From Gracilimonas sp034520725 (GTDB taxonomy: Bacteria; Bacteroidota; Rhodothermia; Balneolales; Balneolaceae): a stretch of 64,000 nucleotides of DNA. Of this stretch, positions 37,212 to 47,800 are shown in pieces. The stretch spans positions 124,001-188,000 of the forward strand of contig JAXHNH010000025.1 of assembly GCA_034520725.1 (NCBI GenBank), written 5' to 3'. The stretch's first letter is position 1. The number at the start of each line of letters is the position of its first letter. The notes beneath the pieces were generated by a model. That model ran no database searches. It was given only the letters and a program-made list of their open reading frames with translations, and had not been told where the DNA came from. Position numbers and translations under genes: made by a program.

Positions 37212-38536
37212 ATGAATACACAGACAAAACATAATAAAGGTAAACTATATAGTAAAATTTCAAATAATGACCTATCAACCATAGTTATTACTACGGCTTC
37301 AGAATTTGAAGAGATTTCAAGCGAATGGAAAGCTCTGGTAGAGATTGCCGATGTTGAGATCTTTCAAACCTTTGAATGGCAACACACATGGTGGAAGTAT
37401 TTCGGAGGAAACAACAAACTTCATATCGTGCTTTTCAAGAAAGGAAGCCAACTTGTAGGTATCATGCCATTTTTCATCGATTATTTTCATGTTATTGGAT
37501 ATCCTGTCTATCGGTGCCTGAAAATGATCGGTTCGAAAGTTACTAAAACCTCAGGGTGGTTACATACCAGCCCAACTAGCCTTCAGTGATTACCTGACCG
37601 GAGTCTGCCATCCCGACTTTGAAAAAGAAATTTTCACTGCCCTGTGTTCTCACCTAACTTCAAACAGTAAACTCTTTGATGAAATTATATTCGATGAAGT
37701 TCCCCAAGAAAGTATGCTGTTAAGTGAACTGCAATCCAGTCGGTTTAAATCTGAATGGATTGTAATGAAAAATGAGGATTCCGTCTGCCCGGTAATTCAG
37801 TTTCCAGATTCATGGGATAAGTTATTGCAGCAATTGAGTAGCAACGCCCGATATCAGATTCGCCGATATCCGCAATATCACCGAGGATAAAATCTTTGAA
37901 GTAGAAACGGCACAAACTAGAACTGAAATAGAATATGCCTTTCAAAAATTAGTCGATTTCCATCAGGCTCGATGGAATGAATTGGGACAGCCCGGGATTT
38001 TTACAGATGATCGCATTTTAAAGTTTTTTAGAGAGGTCACTTTTTACCTTCATAAACAAGGCTGGCTTTCACTAAAGTGTTTAACAGCAAATGATAAGAT
38101 AGTAGCTGTTGACCTCCTTTTTACTTTTTAAAAATACCTTATACCTGATCCAACGGGGCTTTGATAATTCCCCCCCTTATAATGAATATGGGCTCGGAAA
38201 TATGCTTTTATATTATGTAGTCAAGGAAGCGATTGACAGCGGATTGAATTCTTATGATTTCCTTCGCGGCGATGAGAGCTACAAACTCAGAACCGCCAAT
38301 CATGTACGGGAAAACAAAAAAATAATCTACAAAATAAGAGCAGAAAATCAGTATCTCCCTCTATAATGACAAGGTTCATTAAAAAATATGCAGCTTCAAG
38401 AGTTATGATATCTATTGAACAACAAGTATTGGGGGTATACCTTAAAAGAGACAATACAATGCAAGATCTCAACCACTATTTTAAAAACACACTCCAACGC
38501 GCTAAGAAAGCCCTCAACACTGATCCCACTTCCTAA
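37212..38536 (+). CDS. FemAB/BioF2-like GNAT acyltransferase, copy 2 (multiply frameshifted)
   Basis: Same architecture as the 29.7-kb gene: SSEWKALVEIADVEIFQTFEW, TWWKYFGG, GIMPFFI, then in other frames FSDYLTGVCHPDF, QLSSNARYQIRR, DFHQARWNELGQPGIF, and SYDFLRGDESYK. At least four single-base shifts are needed (about 37560, 37865, 38128, 38366). The last 57 codons (MTRFIKKYAASRVMISI...) match the position of the basic tail in copy 1. It is followed by a second ATP-grasp gene. The two copies align motif by motif but are clearly diverged, so this is an old duplication of the GNAT/ATP-grasp module. Confidence 0.68.
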
Positions 38537-38608
38537 TACGCTTTTACCTTAGAAAGATTCAATAGTGGATGAGCATTTGAAATAAATTTCACTATAAAAA
38601 ATAATCCT

Positions 38609-39777
38609 ATGAAAAAAAATACTGCGTTAGTTATTGGACAACTTGGTCTAGTACATAGTTTACAAGAAGCAGGTATCCCATTTATTTTAGGTACAGAAAA
38701 AGATAATAACTACATCCGCTACTCAAAATTTGTCAAGAATGTATCTTATTTTTCTTCTTTTAAATCTGAAAAATTTGTCGAAGAATTGTGCGAGCTTGCC
38801 AAATCACTTTCAGGTAAAGCCGTGATATTTAGTGATGATGATGATGCCATTTACACAATTTCTGAACATCGAGAAAGATTAGAGGGTCACTATTTATTCT
38901 CTTTTCCAAATAAAGAGACTGTATCTAAAGTATTGGATAAACAACATTTTTCAATATTAGCTGAAAAATATGATTTACCTGCACCTAAATCATTTAATAT
39001 CAGTAATATTAATGAATTAACCAATGCCGCAGAAAACTGTGAGTTTCCTTGCATTATTAAACCTGTATTTAGGTCTGACTGGTATCATCCCGATTTTTCA
39101 AAAGTAGTCGGTAAGTACAAAAAAGCATTTGTACTGGAAAACAAAGAAGACCTTCTTCAATTATATAACAAGATCACGGCCATCAATCCCAACCTAGTGT
39201 TGCAGGAGTATATAGAAGGGGATGACAAATTACATTTCAGTGTAAATATGTATGTCGATGAAAATCATATCACCAGAGGGATATACATTTGCTAAAAAAT
39301 TTCGGGTTTATCCGATTCACGCCGGCATGGGCTCATTCATAAAAACGGTTAGGGATGATGAAATTGAAGAAGTCTCAAACCAAATAGTTAAAAAATTAAA
39401 TTTAAAAGGCCTATTAAATATTCAGTTCAAACGAGATTCCAGAAATAACAAACCTTACCTTATTGAAATGCATTTTCGAAATAGTGTTTGGGGAAATCGT
39501 TGGTCCTGCAGCAGGTGTAAATTTATACGATCAGTATTCTAAAGGGCTAACAGGTAAAAAATTACCAATTTCTGAGCCGGCACAGATCGGTGTCAAATAC
39601 ATTAACCTTGAAAGAGACGTACTTGGTTTCCTCGAATATCGGGCTGCTGGTGAGTTAACATTTCGGGAATGGATAAGTTCTTATTCCGGAAAAGTAACCT
39701 ATGGTGATTTAAAATTATCAGACCCCATTCCTTTTCTGGCAAAATTTGGCCGAAAATGCATGTCAAAATTTAAATAA
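38609..39777 (+). CDS. ATP-grasp ligase, copy 2 (frameshifted)
   Basis: About 390 residues in three frames (38609-39290, 39290-39480, 39480-39777). It parallels the first copy: VIGQLGLVHSLQEAGIPF, SDDDDAIYTISEHRERLE, FPCIIKPVFRSDW, LVLQEYIEGDD, FRVYPIHAGMG, LKGLLNIQFK and YLIEMHFRNS, ending in a C-terminal part with LGFLEYRAAGELTFREW. All ATP-grasp landmarks are kept once two one-base shifts are undone, which argues that the gene is functional in the organism. It is the last gene of the rightward EPS operon. A 72-base gap separates it from the GNAT gene. Confidence 0.75.
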
Positions 39778-39782
39778 GAATA

Positions 39783-40576
39783 TCACTTCTTTGGCTGGCT
39801 AAGGAATAACGTCACTCTGTATTTTAAACTAACTGAATCATCGGTGATCTTATCGGCAAGCTTGTTTAAACCGTTGCATAACTCATCCCATAACTCCCCT
39901 TCATGCTTTATGAAACTTTGGGATGCTGCATAACCAATAAGGTCACTCTTTTGTAAGTGTTGGTTATAACTAAATCGCAACTTTTCGACAGATCCAAAAT
40001 TTGGAAGCCAACTCAATTTCCAGTAGCAGATCGAATTCTCCACTTTTTAATATACCCGGACGGAAATCCATCATAAGGTAGATGATTTTCTTCAAATTTT
40101 GAAGATGCTTTATTTATGAGCTTGATGAAATCACCCGTAAACTCATCCGTCTCATCCCAATAACTCCAGACTAAGGCCAGTTTACCTTTCGGTTTTAATA
40201 GCCGGTTGAATTCCTTGAGGCTTTCTTTGAAATGAAACCAATGGAACGCTTGAAACGATGTCACCAAATCAAATGAATCCCTTTGTAGCCCGGTTGATTC
40301 TGCAGGAGCAATCTCAAATTTTACATTCGGGTGCTTTTCAGCAGCTTCAGCCATTGCACGATTGGGTTCAACTGCAGTCACTTCAACCCCGGCATCTCCC
40401 AAAAGCCTTGAGGAAATCCCTGTACCGGCACCAATGTCTGCTGCTTTAATGACATCCTGTGATCTGAACGGTTCTATTATCCGTTCTATCATTTCCTCCG
40501 GATAACCTGATCTGTACTTAGCGTACGACTTGGATTTTTCAGTGAATAGCTCTGTATTCTCAGTTTTTGCACCCAT
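39783..40576 (-). CDS. Class I SAM-dependent methyltransferase (frameshift near 40030)
   Basis: About 260 residues. The Rossmann fold shows motif I ADIGAGTGISSRLL, the acidic EPN after strand 2, and the post-motif LVTSFQAFHWFHF typical of small UbiE/TAM-like methyltransferases that act on small molecules. Near 40030 the frame shifts; joining gives SGYIKKVENSICYWKLSWLP and continues to LKYRVTLFLSQPKK. The substrate is unknown. It converges on the EPS operon with a 5-base gap and is not obviously part of it. Confidence 0.75.
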
Positions 40577-40683
40577 GATAATTTTCCTTCCGTTTTATTC
40601 CCCATTTATTTTCAAAAACTACCAACAACTGTGTCTATATACCACTATCAATTGATTTATTCAATTATCTTTTGAATCAAAAA

Positions 40684-40709
40684 AAGGCACTGCTAAACAA
40701 CGGTGCCTT
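40684..40709 (-). terminator. Rho-independent terminator of the M24 peptidase gene
   Basis: Stem AAGGCAC (40684-40690) / GTGCCTT (40703-40709). Read leftwards it is followed by a run of T residues. It lies about 100 bases past the peptidase stop. Confidence 0.75.
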
Positions 40710-40805
40710 AGCCAAAATTAATTAAGAAGTTGAATGAAACTTAACTTCCTGTGGAACCACAGGTATCTTCAAAAATGTTTCAACTCCAATGCTTTTATAT
40801 GTAAA

Positions 40806-42104
40806 TCACTCAACAAGGATCAGTTTTTCCTGTGGCTCGATCAGGTATCGGGCACCATTCTCAGTGATCACTGCCATTTCCTCGACTGAAATCGTTTTAT
40901 ATGTGCTGTCAGTTAATGCCCAGCTGTGGAACCCATCAAAGGCAAACACCATCCCGGGTTTCAGTACCTTCTCTGCGGCCGGACGAATGGAGGGTGATTG
41001 TGAGCCTCCCAGGTTTGGGCCGGTGTCATGGGCGACATATCCTACCGGATGACCGGTACTCCACATGACGTACTCTGAGTTATTTTGCTTCATCAGTTCC
41101 CTTTGTGCAGCATCAACCTCAACACCTTTTACACCTGGCTCCATAGCATTAAAAGCTGCTCTGTTACCTGCTTTAGCTGATTCCCAGTAAAACTGAATAT
41201 CCTCAGGAGCCTGAGTTTCTCCATCCTTCAGTACATAAGCAAACCGCTGAATATCACTTACCCATCTGTCGTATAGTTTGATACCAAAATCAGTTTGAAT
41301 GACATCACCCGGCATGATCACTTTGTTAGTTGCATGGGAATGACCTCGGTCAGGGCCGGAATTTACATTGGGGTTCTGACTAGGATTCCAGGCATCCTTC
41401 ACTCCAAATTGATCCATTTTATTTTTTAAAAAGGCAGCAACTTCTGCATCCGTTGTCTTTCCGGGAATGATCATGTCATAAGCTTCTAACTCCCACTTCG
41501 CGGTCAGCTCAGCTGCTTTCGTCATGATCTCAACTTCCTCATCCAGTTTAACTGATAACCATTCGTAGATAAGGTCTTCAGACGACACCAGCTTTTGGGC
41601 ATGTGTTGGGTCTAGTTTTGTCTCCAACTCTACTCTTTGTGTATAACTCAACCCATCGGCTTGCGCGTTGTTTTCGGATGAGTTCACGGCTATAGCATTA
41701 AAATCTTTAGAACGAATAAATTCTACTGCTTCATCAATGGCTGACTTCCCCCGCTCAACCGGAATTACCTCATCGTGAATATCCAATTCATCCAAAGCAG
41801 TGGCTTCTCCTACCGGAGAATAAACCATGGAGTGAAAACCACTTTCATCCTTATAAAACATAAAAGCTGCCGTGCCACCCGCATTCTCTCCCCCAATATG
41901 ATCGGCAATTGGATCATTGTCATTTTCCCTGCAGATCACAAGCCAAAGGTCAACCCCGGCAGCATCCATAGCCTGAGGCAGCAGTGTTGATATTCGTTCT
42001 TTTCTGATCTCGGGCCAGGGAGATTCATCCCACTCAACTGTTTCAACATTTTTGGGGACACATGCTGATAGCAGCATTAAAAATGATAAAAGATATTTCA
42101 ACAT
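40806..42104 (-). CDS. Lipoprotein M24 family metallopeptidase (Xaa-Pro aminopeptidase-like)
   Basis: 432 intact residues with a lipobox (LMLLSAC, Cys15), so the enzyme is anchored in the envelope. It has a creatinase-type N-terminal domain (about 30-190) and a pita-bread M24 domain. Metal ligands visible: the Asp pair in TDFGIKLYDRWVSDIQ, a His in GHPVGYVAHDTG, and Glu residues near VFAFDGF and SVEEMAV. In the second Glu region, AFDGF stands where many family members have an E, so full activity should be checked. It trims N-terminal residues ahead of proline in related enzymes. It stands alone with its own terminator. Confidence 0.82.
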   Translation of the reverse strand: MLKYLLSFLMLLSACVPKNVETVEWDESPWPEIRKERISTLLPQAMDAAGVDLWLVICRENDNDPIADHIGGENAGGTAAFMFYKDESGFHSMVYSPVGEATALDELDIHDEVIPVERGKSAIDEAVEFIRSKDFNAIAVNSSENNAQADGLSYTQRVELETKLDPTHAQKLVSSEDLIYEWLSVKLDEEVEIMTKAAELTAKWELEAYDMIIPGKTTDAEVAAFLKNKMDQFGVKDAWNPSQNPNVNSGPDRGHSHATNKVIMPGDVIQTDFGIKLYDRWVSDIQRFAYVLKDGETQAPEDIQFYWESAKAGNRAAFNAMEPGVKGVEVDAAQRELMKQNNSEYVMWSTGHPVGYVAHDTGPNLGGSQSPSIRPAAEKVLKPGMVFAFDGFHSWALTDSTYKTISVEEMAVITENGARYLIEPQEKLILVE

Positions 42105-42183
42105 AGGGACAATAGTTTTTTAAATATTGATGCCTGAAGCTACATCATCTGATTCACAGCTGCCAACCCAAATTGAATCTGAT

Positions 42184-42708
42184 CTACAAAATCTCGTTAA
42201 TGTATTCCTTCATTGGAAAGGGTTCAGGTGGAGCGGTTTTTTTGAGGTAAAGTGGATGATGGGGATGGCCCGCTTTTGAAATTCGACCCCGTTTAAAATA
42301 TTTGCAATTATTGTCACTTAACACTTCGTAGATATCATTCAGACACCTTGACAAATACGCCCTTTTCTCGATTAAAGTTCCCCAAGCACACCAGATATCC
42401 CCTGAGATCCCCTTTGTCAATTCAGCGATCACGTCAACATTTTGCCTGTGAATCTTCAATTGAAAATGCTTGTGCATTTGATCCGGATTGGTGGCTCTCT
42501 GAGGATATAAATTAAACATTAACCAACCGTCATAGCCATGATCTCTGGCGAACCGGGCGACTGAAGCCACAGTTGGGTCGAGATCTTTTGGTTTAGCCGT
42601 ACTTGGATTCACCCCAAAACATATCAACGGATTTTCACCTTTTTGCCCCAATGAATATCGGGTCAAAGGTTCATCGTGGTGATAGATCCACTCTCTGTCT
42701 GCAAACAT
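42184..42708 (-). CDS. DUF1643 domain-containing protein
   Basis: 174 residues with the DUF1643 core: LICFGVNPSTAKPKDLDPTV, RFARDHGYDGWLMFNLYPQRAT, IWCAWG and the C-terminal GHPHHPLYL. No catalytic function is established for the family. It lies between the peptidase and tilS genes with more than 75 bases on each side, so it is probably a single-gene unit. Confidence 0.88.
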   Translation of the reverse strand: MFADREWIYHHDEPLTRYSLGQKGENPLICFGVNPSTAKPKDLDPTVASVARFARDHGYDGWLMFNLYPQRATNPDQMHKHFQLKIHRQNVDVIAELTKGISGDIWCAWGTLIEKRAYLSRCLNDIYEVLSDNNCKYFKRGRISKAGHPHHPLYLKKTAPPEPFPMKEYINEIL

Positions 42709-42845
42709 AATAGTTGTTGTTTAAAATTCGGCTTCAAAGATACATGCTTTTATCACACCTTTAAAACCGATCTGCCTGATATTGAAGAATACCTCTAATC
42801 CTGTTCGGTCATTCTATCTTCCTCTAATTTTCCATACTTTTTCAC

Positions 42846-44190
42846 ATGGCAAAATCTTTAGGCACAAATATCAGGGACCATGTTGAGAGCGTCCTCTCTG
42901 AACACTTTTCCGATGATGATCTTTTCATCCTGGGAGTAAGTGGAGGTCCTGATTCTATGGCTTTGTTATTCCTGATGTATTTACTGCAACGTAAGGTCTT
43001 TGTGGTTCACGTAAACTACGGTATGCGAGGTGAAGCATCAGACAAAGATCAGGAGCTGGTTGAACAAATGGCCTTTTCATGGGGTTTCGAGAGTTGCACT
43101 ATATCACTTGATCCTGCTGAAGCAGAAGACCAAAATTTTCAAAACTGGGCTCGTGAGCAAGCGCTATCAGTTCTTTCGTGATTTCAAAAAGAATTATAAC
43201 GCCGCTGCTATCATTACCGCTCATCACAAAGACGATCAGGTTGAAACTATTCTTCAAAAGATTCTACGTGGCAGTGCCCCCACTGCATGGCAAGGCATGA
43301 ACGTCTGGGATGGAGAGTTACTGAGGCCACTCCTGCCTTTTGATAAAGATCAGATACTTGACTTCTGTGAATCTGAAGCCGTCCCATTTCGTTTGGATGC
43401 CAGTAACGAAGAATCTAATTATGCCCGGAATTTTATCCGCAATGAGTTTTCTGAAAAAATGAATATGCTTTTTCCCGGATGGCAACAAAATCTAATTGAC
43501 CTGAATACATTTGGGGCTACCTACTCATCAGCTATTGAACATATTACAAATACTATCTCAGATGACAGGGTCATTCGTTTGAATGAACTGTCTAATCTTG
43601 ACTCTGAATTACAAACAGCTGTATTAAAACGTTTTCTCGACGATCACGGACTTCAAGGCAAATATTCTAAACTTCAGCTTCACGAATTGGCCAATATAGA
43701 ATCACTCCAAACCGGAAAAAGCATTCGGATCGGAACACATAAACTGACTCGAGACCGTGACCTTCTCCAGCTTCACACTGACATTAAAAGTGATTCACAT
43801 CAGTCACACATCATTTCTAAATCTGATGCGGTTTCAGGTTTTAAAGTTTCACATTTTACTCTCAGTCTTTCCGTTCAAAAACCGGCTTCTCCAAACCTGA
43901 GAATGGATGCTTCCAAACTTATATGGCCTTTGGAAATCAGAAATTGGGAGCAGGGTGACGCTATAAAACCATTGGGTTTGCAGGGCACTCAAAACGTTTC
44001 TGATCACCTTACCAATCGCAAGATTTCCACTATTTCCCGTAAAAAAGCCTTGGTATTGTGCGGATCAGATGGTACTATTTACGCCATTATTTACCCGGAG
44101 CAGTCAGCCAATGGAGAACATGGAGCTATTTCAGAAATAGCAAAATATGAATCAACAACAGAAACTTTCTTGACGATTAACTTTACTTAA
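42846..44190 (+). CDS. tilS: tRNA(Ile)-lysidine synthase TilS (frameshift near 43165)
   Basis: Attaches lysine to C34 of tRNA-Ile(CAU), allowing AUA decoding; essential in most bacteria. The PP-loop is intact (LGVSGGPDSMALL, about residues 28-40), as is VHVNYGMRGEASD. At about 43165 one extra G breaks NWAREQ-RYQFF; removing it restores ITAHHKDDQVETILQKILRG, and the C-terminal substrate domain follows (WEQGDAIKPLGLQG). Joined length is about 447 residues, normal. Because loss would be lethal in most bacteria, this indel is best read as a sequencing error. The next gene hpt begins 1 base after the stop. Confidence 0.88.
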
Positions 44191-44191
44191 C

Positions 44192-44752
44192 ATGAGCTCT
44201 AAATTTTACCAGCCCGATACTGTATACTGTAATGGAGAGAAGTTCAAGATCTTTATCACAAAAGAGCAAATTGATGAGCGTATGAATCAGCTCGGCAATC
44301 AACTTGATAAAGATTTTAAGGATAAAAAACCCATTTTCATTGGTATCCTTAACGGAGCTTTCATTTTCCTCGCTGATATAATGCGTCATGTAAGTATCAC
44401 CTGTGAAGTGGATTTCATGAAATTAAGCAGCTATGGTGATGAAAAAGTATCATCCGGGCAGGTTACCGAACTCAAGCACATTGATGCCAAGATTGAAGAC
44501 CGGCACGTTATTTTGATAGAAGATATTATTGACACCGGCCTTTCCATGAATTATATGGTAAAGCGCATTAAGGAAAACAACCCGGCATCGGTTTCAGTTT
44601 GCACATTGCTTCATAAAAAAGATGCTACCAAATATGATGTGCAAATAGATTATGTAGGATTTGAAATTCCGGATGCCTTTGTTCTGGGATATGGCTTGGA
44701 TTACGCTCAGGAAGGACGTAATCTATCTCAGATTTATGTGATAGATAAATAA
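44192..44752 (+). CDS. hpt: Hypoxanthine phosphoribosyltransferase
   Basis: 186 residues, normal for Hpt. It salvages hypoxanthine/guanine to IMP/GMP using PRPP. The PRPP-binding motif is VILIEDIIDTGLSM (about 109-122), with the upstream loop GILNGAFIFLADIMR and the purine-site region VGFEIPDAFVLGYGLDY. It is coupled to tilS by a 1-base gap, a pairing common in bacteria. The ftsH gene that often follows is replaced here by a sensor kinase 59 bases downstream. Confidence 0.93.
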   Translation: MSSKFYQPDTVYCNGEKFKIFITKEQIDERMNQLGNQLDKDFKDKKPIFIGILNGAFIFLADIMRHVSITCEVDFMKLSSYGDEKVSSGQVTELKHIDAKIEDRHVILIEDIIDTGLSMNYMVKRIKENNPASVSVCTLLHKKDATKYDVQIDYVGFEIPDAFVLGYGLDYAQEGRNLSQIYVIDK

Positions 44753-44811
44753 ACAAAGCTAAATAGCGGCACCTTAATGGTGCATAAATAGGTGCTTAGA
44801 TCGCTGTTAAT

Positions 44812-47800
44812 ATGATTAGAAAAGGCGTTTTACTACTTGGCTTACTATGTATTTGTGTGCCGGCACAAGCCATTCAGCTTTCTATAATTGATCAGCAACC
44901 CGCTCTTACTGCTCAAAACTGGACACTTGAAGACGGCCTTCCTGTTAATACCGTCGGGAATATCACTCAGGACAGTCTTGGGTACCTATGGATCAGCACA
45001 TATGACGGGCTTGTCAGATTCGATGGATTGGAATTCAATATTTATAATTATTCCAATACCCCCGAGATGCCTCACAATCGTACCACCTTAATGTATCTTC
45101 AGGACAAAGACCGATTGTGGGTGTCATTGGAATATGGTGGTGTTCTTCTTAAGGAAAATGGAAATTTTCGCCATTTTGGACGCCAAACTAACTTCACCGA
45201 TTCCGATCTTACACAAATATTTGAGTCTTCAGACGGCAGGATGTTCTTCATTACTCATTCAGGCCTGTATGTGTTTGATGGGGAAAAGTTTGCAATGTTC
45301 TACAACAGCGATAAACCTGCACAAAATCAGCTTCACGATATTTTTGAGGACCATGATAAAAGTATCTGGGTAGCTACGAACAACGGTCTTCTCCAATTCA
45401 ACCCTGCAGGAGATCTGTTAGCTGAGTATCACAAAAGCCCTATACAGCAAGACAATCGTTTTTGGGAAGTGCTTAGGACCAGTAACGGGATCATCACAAC
45501 CGGTACCGATGCAGGCGTGTATGAGTTACAGGATGGAGATCTGGTTCAAACTGATAAATATGCTGCTGCCGATAATTACGCTATCGGTAAAATATACAAT
45601 GATGAGAATACGACATTATTATTAGCAGTGGGGGAAGTATTTTACAAAGGGGAGAACCAAATTGTAAAACTACAATCCAATAATTTAAAACCAACTGAAT
45701 ATTTTAAGGACTTCTATTCGGATTCGAACGGAAGGCTTTGGCTAATAGGAACTTCCGGTTCACTTTCTTTATTCGAAGAGGGCGAAATTCGCTCTTTTAC
45801 AGAAATACCTGACATCAGTGATTATTATTTCAACAGTGTTTTCGAAGATCGTGAAGGCAATATATGGTTTGGAACCAACGCAAACGGCCTTATTGCAGCA
45901 AGTGAAGGTAAAGTTCGAAGCTTAGGTACACCGGAAGGGCTTTCAGGTAATAATATTCTCGCAATGTATGAAGACAGTAGAAAACGCTATTGGGTGGGAA
46001 CCCGGGGCGCCGGGTTGAACCTGATTGACGGGGATTCTATCACTTATTATGATGTAAAAAATGGAGCCGCAACAAAATTCGTTCAGGCTATTGGAGAAGA
46101 TAGAAACGGGAATATTTGGTTTGGGCATCATCAAAAAGGACTAAATAAGATCACACCAAATGGTTTAGAGCATTATGTTCCTGGAAATAATGTAGAGATC
46201 AATGATATACGCTCTATTTATACACACAGTAATGGAGAAATGTGGCTTGGTACTTATGGCGGATTGATCAAATTCGATCCTTCAGGCTCAGATCATGTAG
46301 TATATGGTAAAGATGACGGACTTACCGGAATTAAGATAAGATATGTTACTGAAGCGCCCGATGGAGCAATTTGGACGGGCAGCCTGGATGGTGGAGTATC
46401 CCGATTTCATGAAGGAACTTTCACGAATTACACTACTGAAGACGGGCTTTCTTCCGACAATATCCGATCTATTTATATTGATGAATATGATGCCGGCACT
46501 ATCTGGATAGGTTCGGAAAATAATGGGCTCAACCGCCTAAAAGACGGAAATATCTCGTATATAAATATGGAAGATGGTTTACCAGATCATATCATACATT
46601 GGATATCACAAGATGACAACGGATGGCTTTGGATGTCCTCAAACCGTGGGGTTTTCAAGATCAACAAGTCTGAACTGAATGCCTATCTCGACAATGAGTC
46701 TGAAATATTTACCCTCTTACATTACGGACGCGCCGAAGGAATGCGTAATCCGGAAGGGAATGGTTCGGTTCAGGAAGCAGGACTCAGGACAAGTGATGGA
46801 GACTTTTGGTTTGCGACTCAGGAAGGAGTTGCCATCTTCAGTCAGGATCGTGAGGATACCCTGGCATTCCCACCAACAGTATTGATCAACTCTATTACAG
46901 CGGGAGGAAATTCTTACACCTCCGATAAAGTTATGATCGATGAAGGCTACAAGAGCTTCGCCATCAATTTTAATGCTCTCACATTTCCCACCAGTGAAAA
47001 AGCAAGATTCAGATATCGATTGATAGGTATTGATGATTCCTGGAATGAAGTATCAGGCCAGCGATCGGTATCTTATAATGACGTTCCGGCCGGAGATTAT
47101 ACGTTTGAAGTTCTGGCCGCAAACAACAACGGAATATGGAGTGAGAAACCGGCGATTGCTTCGATCACCGTTCAGCCTTTTTTCTACGAACAGCCGTGGT
47201 TTTTTATCCTTGTCCTGGCTCTAATTACAGGTGGTTATTTCGGTGCAACCCAGATCCGCTATCAATATTTAGTAAACAAACAACGTAAACTGGAAAGTAT
47301 CATTCAGGAACAAACAACCGAATTGAGACAGGAAAGAAATGATCTTAAGGTTAAGAACGAGATCATCAGACGGCAAGCTGCTGAACTAAAGGAAAGCAAC
47401 AAAACAAAAGATAAATTCTTCTCTTTAATAGCCCATGATCTTCGCACTCCCTTTCAGGGGTTAGTGGGGATTACAGAATTGCTCTTAATGGATATGGATG
47501 AGGGCAAGCATCCTGAACTCAGAGAAAACGTTAATCATCTATATTCTTCAGCGCGTTGGTTACATAATTTTGCAGAAGATTTACTTAGCTGGGCATCTTT
47601 ACAAAATGGAAAAATGAGACCTGAACTTGAAGATATTCATATCGATAAGTTGGTTACTCAAATTCTGAAGCTTTTTAAAGACAACGCACAACAAAAAGAT
47701 ATTGAACTTTCTTATGTATCGAGTGTCGAAATCAACCTTCACGCAGATAGGAATATGTTGAAAACGATTTTCAGAAATTTGATTTCAAATGCAATTAAGT

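Noticed and set aside
22332..39777. Exosortase/PEP-CTERM-type EPS locus
   Set aside because: A sigma-54 activator, a deacetylase and FemAB-like genes are shared with such loci, but no exosortase, PEP-CTERM protein or PrsK-type kinase is visible here.
44760..44800. GCACC/GGTGC hairpin after hpt as a terminator
   Set aside because: The stem is only five pairs and no T-run follows, so read-through into the sensor kinase gene is as likely.
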